A stretch of 64,000 bases of DNA from Channa striata (taxonomy: Eukaryota; Chordata; Actinopteri; Anabantiformes; Channidae), in NCBI GenBank assembly GCA_033026295.1, contig CM065179.1, positions 23,987,275 to 24,051,274 on the forward strand, read 5' to 3'. The translations under genes and the position numbers were made by a program. Shown here one piece after another: positions 62,600 through 64,000 of this stretch. Positions within the stretch are counted from its first letter, which is position 1, and each line of letters opens with the position of its first letter. The notes under the pieces are model-generated. The model ran no database searches and was not told where the DNA came from. It was given only the letters and a program-made list of their open reading frames with translations.

Positions 62600-63238
62600 T
62601 ACCGTAAATTCTGGACTATAGAGCGCACCTAAATTTAAGCCGCCCCCGCTAAAATTTAAAAGAAATATATATTTTGTCACATATAAACCGCATCGGACTA
62701 TAAGCCGCCAATATCCAGGCTGAGAAATAATATCTGTTGTATGCGCTCCTACTCATTGTTCACAGTAGGCATGAGGATGTTCTGTGCGCTGTTTTACCGG
62801 CATTACGGTAAAGAGTGCGTTTACGTGTATGTGTGGCTGGTATAACACATGTCGAATGTACAGAGCCGACAAAAACGTCCTTGTTATACATAAACGGCTT
62901 GTTCCATAGCCAAAGGAGAAGACGTCTCTTATTCTTCACGAATTACACAGGAGTTGCTGCGCTCAACAAACGATTTTGTACCATAAGTGTTTATTCATAC
63001 ACCTGAACCTGAATGGTGCCTGTAACACGGCAGTAAAAGTGCTGATGTTTGCTGTTGTGCGTCTTGGGTTGCATGCGCTAAGAATAAAAACTGGCGCTTT
63101 TTTGTTTGCACTGACTTCCATCTACAGCGCCCATCTGAGGGCTGCAGAAAAATTCATAGAAAAGCCGCATCTCTGTAAAAGCCGCATGGTTCAAAACGTC
63201 GGAAAAAAGTAGCGGCTTATGGTCCGAAAAATACGGTA
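62600..63238. mobile_element. MITE-like DNA transposon, 639 bp, clear inverted ends
   Basis: The left end TACCGTAAATTCTGGACTAT at 62600 and the reverse complement of the right end, TACCGTATTTTTCGGACCAT from 63238, are inverted repeats of about 28 bp, continuing into AAGCCGC words. 'GCCGC' recurs in the subterminal parts (62640, 62707, 63163, 63182, 63212 on either strand), perhaps transposase-binding repeats. It encodes no transposase. Flanking GTAC-like bases (62599-62602, 63236-63239) make the exact target duplication ambiguous. The family is common in teleosts; I do not assign a superfamily. Confidence 0.75.
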
Positions 63239-64000
63239 CTTAATTAGGGACCTTTGCTGTCAAGTCAGAACAATTACAAGTAAAACCCTGTTTCTTTTTT
63301 TCATTCTCTGCAATGACTGAACAGGCTTTTTCCCTATTTATCAGCTAAGCCAAAGCAGTTATGTCTGCAATTTGTTTTTACAAAATGTTTTATTTGCCCT
63401 AATTACATAAATTATAAAAGGACGTACATACATGTCAAATGTATGTAGAGCATCAGTAAACCAAGGCCGCAATGATCGACTGTTGCTCTGCTTTGTGTAA
63501 AACTGATTTATGTCGCGTAGCAAACACACACTCGTTTTCAATGGCATCAAGATGCTGCTGCGCTGCTCCTGCTGTACACCATCAGAGCAATTATGCACAA
63601 AACTGAGCTTTTTTCCAACTTTGTAACCGAGGTCTTTTCATCCCTGTCTTGCTCAACGGGGTGTATTGAGCGACTATGCCTGGTTTTTACTGACAATAAA
63701 TGGCAGCTGTCACTAGCCAAGAGATTTGTTGCAGATAGTGTCACATCACAAGGCTTACGTCAACTGTGTTGACATGCGTATGGTGTATGTAAGCCACAGA
63801 ATGTCTTTCTCCTGAACTTTTCTCTTCCAGCAATTGCCAAGTGGGCTAAAAGTCAACCTTGCGGCAAACGGTGCAGAGAGAAACAGTGCACTTAACAGAA
63901 TAGGCACTGATTAATCACAGCTAAGAGTAATTATGGATATTGCAGGGCCATAGGTTATGCATAAATTAGGCTGTAATCGTTCTTTAATTTATTTTGGTGC

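Larger units (their letters stand above)
53715..64000 (-). other. naaladl2: upstream intron of the NAALADL2-like gene
   Basis: Non-coding sequence before the acceptor at 53715. It holds the Tc1, SINE and MITE remnants listed separately. I see nothing recognisable in 54130-55860, 56060-57660, 57910-60600 or 63240-64000. Possible scraps of dispersed repeats lie at 55990-56045 (ttgaggaccagagttggaaa) and 60610-60760 (repeated aacctggttt/aaatcaggtttccc words). Confidence 0.6.

Noticed and set aside
1..64000. CRISPR array, bacterial operon or defence system
   Set aside because: No regularly spaced repeats and no dense gene runs; the sequence is vertebrate intron.

Overview
The window looks like a teleost fish chromosome. 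It is AT-rich, depleted of CpG and almost free of coding sequence. It carries repeat families I recognise as typical of spiny-rayed fishes: RTE LINEs with a 'QETRW'-type endonuclease start, Tc1/mariner fossils, tRNA-headed SINEs and MITEs. Nothing looks bacterial, and I found no operon, CRISPR array or rRNA. The species cannot be named from this sequence.

Two exons of one gene are readable, both on the minus strand. The exon at 53568-53714 (49 codons) is followed in transcription order by the exon at 5461-5550 (30 codons). Both are phase 0, have good splice sites and join in frame. Together they encode the end of the peptidase-like domain and its junction with the C-terminal dimerisation domain of an M28-family (PSMA/transferrin-receptor-like) ectopeptidase. 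The closest match from memory is NAALADL2, known in mammals for its very large introns. Positions 5551-53567 are therefore one intron of about 48 kb, and the two ends of the window lie in the flanking introns.

Layout: 1-5460 is downstream intron with a LINE 3' end, a tRNA-SINE copy and microsatellites. 5461-5550 is an exon. 5551-31800 is mostly plain intron with scattered SINEs. 31834-38869 holds a TA-flanked MITE and two RTE LINE copies in opposite orientation; the larger copy is flanked by a 10-bp duplication. 44941-46100 is a stack of SINE and Tc1 fossils. 47040-47251 is half of a second copy of the MITE. 50280-51520 is a compositionally distinct, CpG-rich patch with a TATA box, several hairpins and a poly(A) signal; it is the least explained part of the window and may be an LTR. 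53568-53714 is the second exon. 53750-53913 is a Tc1 transposase N-terminus fossil. 57669-57905, 61130-61626 and 62600-63238 are a SINE, an internally deleted Tc1 element and a MITE with clear terminal repeats.

I found no new multi-gene system. The observations most worth following are the CpG-rich patch at 50.3-51.5 kb and a set of perfect or near-perfect short-loop hairpins scattered through the intron, the best having 17-bp arms at 12880-12918. These could be small-RNA precursors or products of template-switch mutation. Family names for repeats come from memory of teleost repeats, not from a search.
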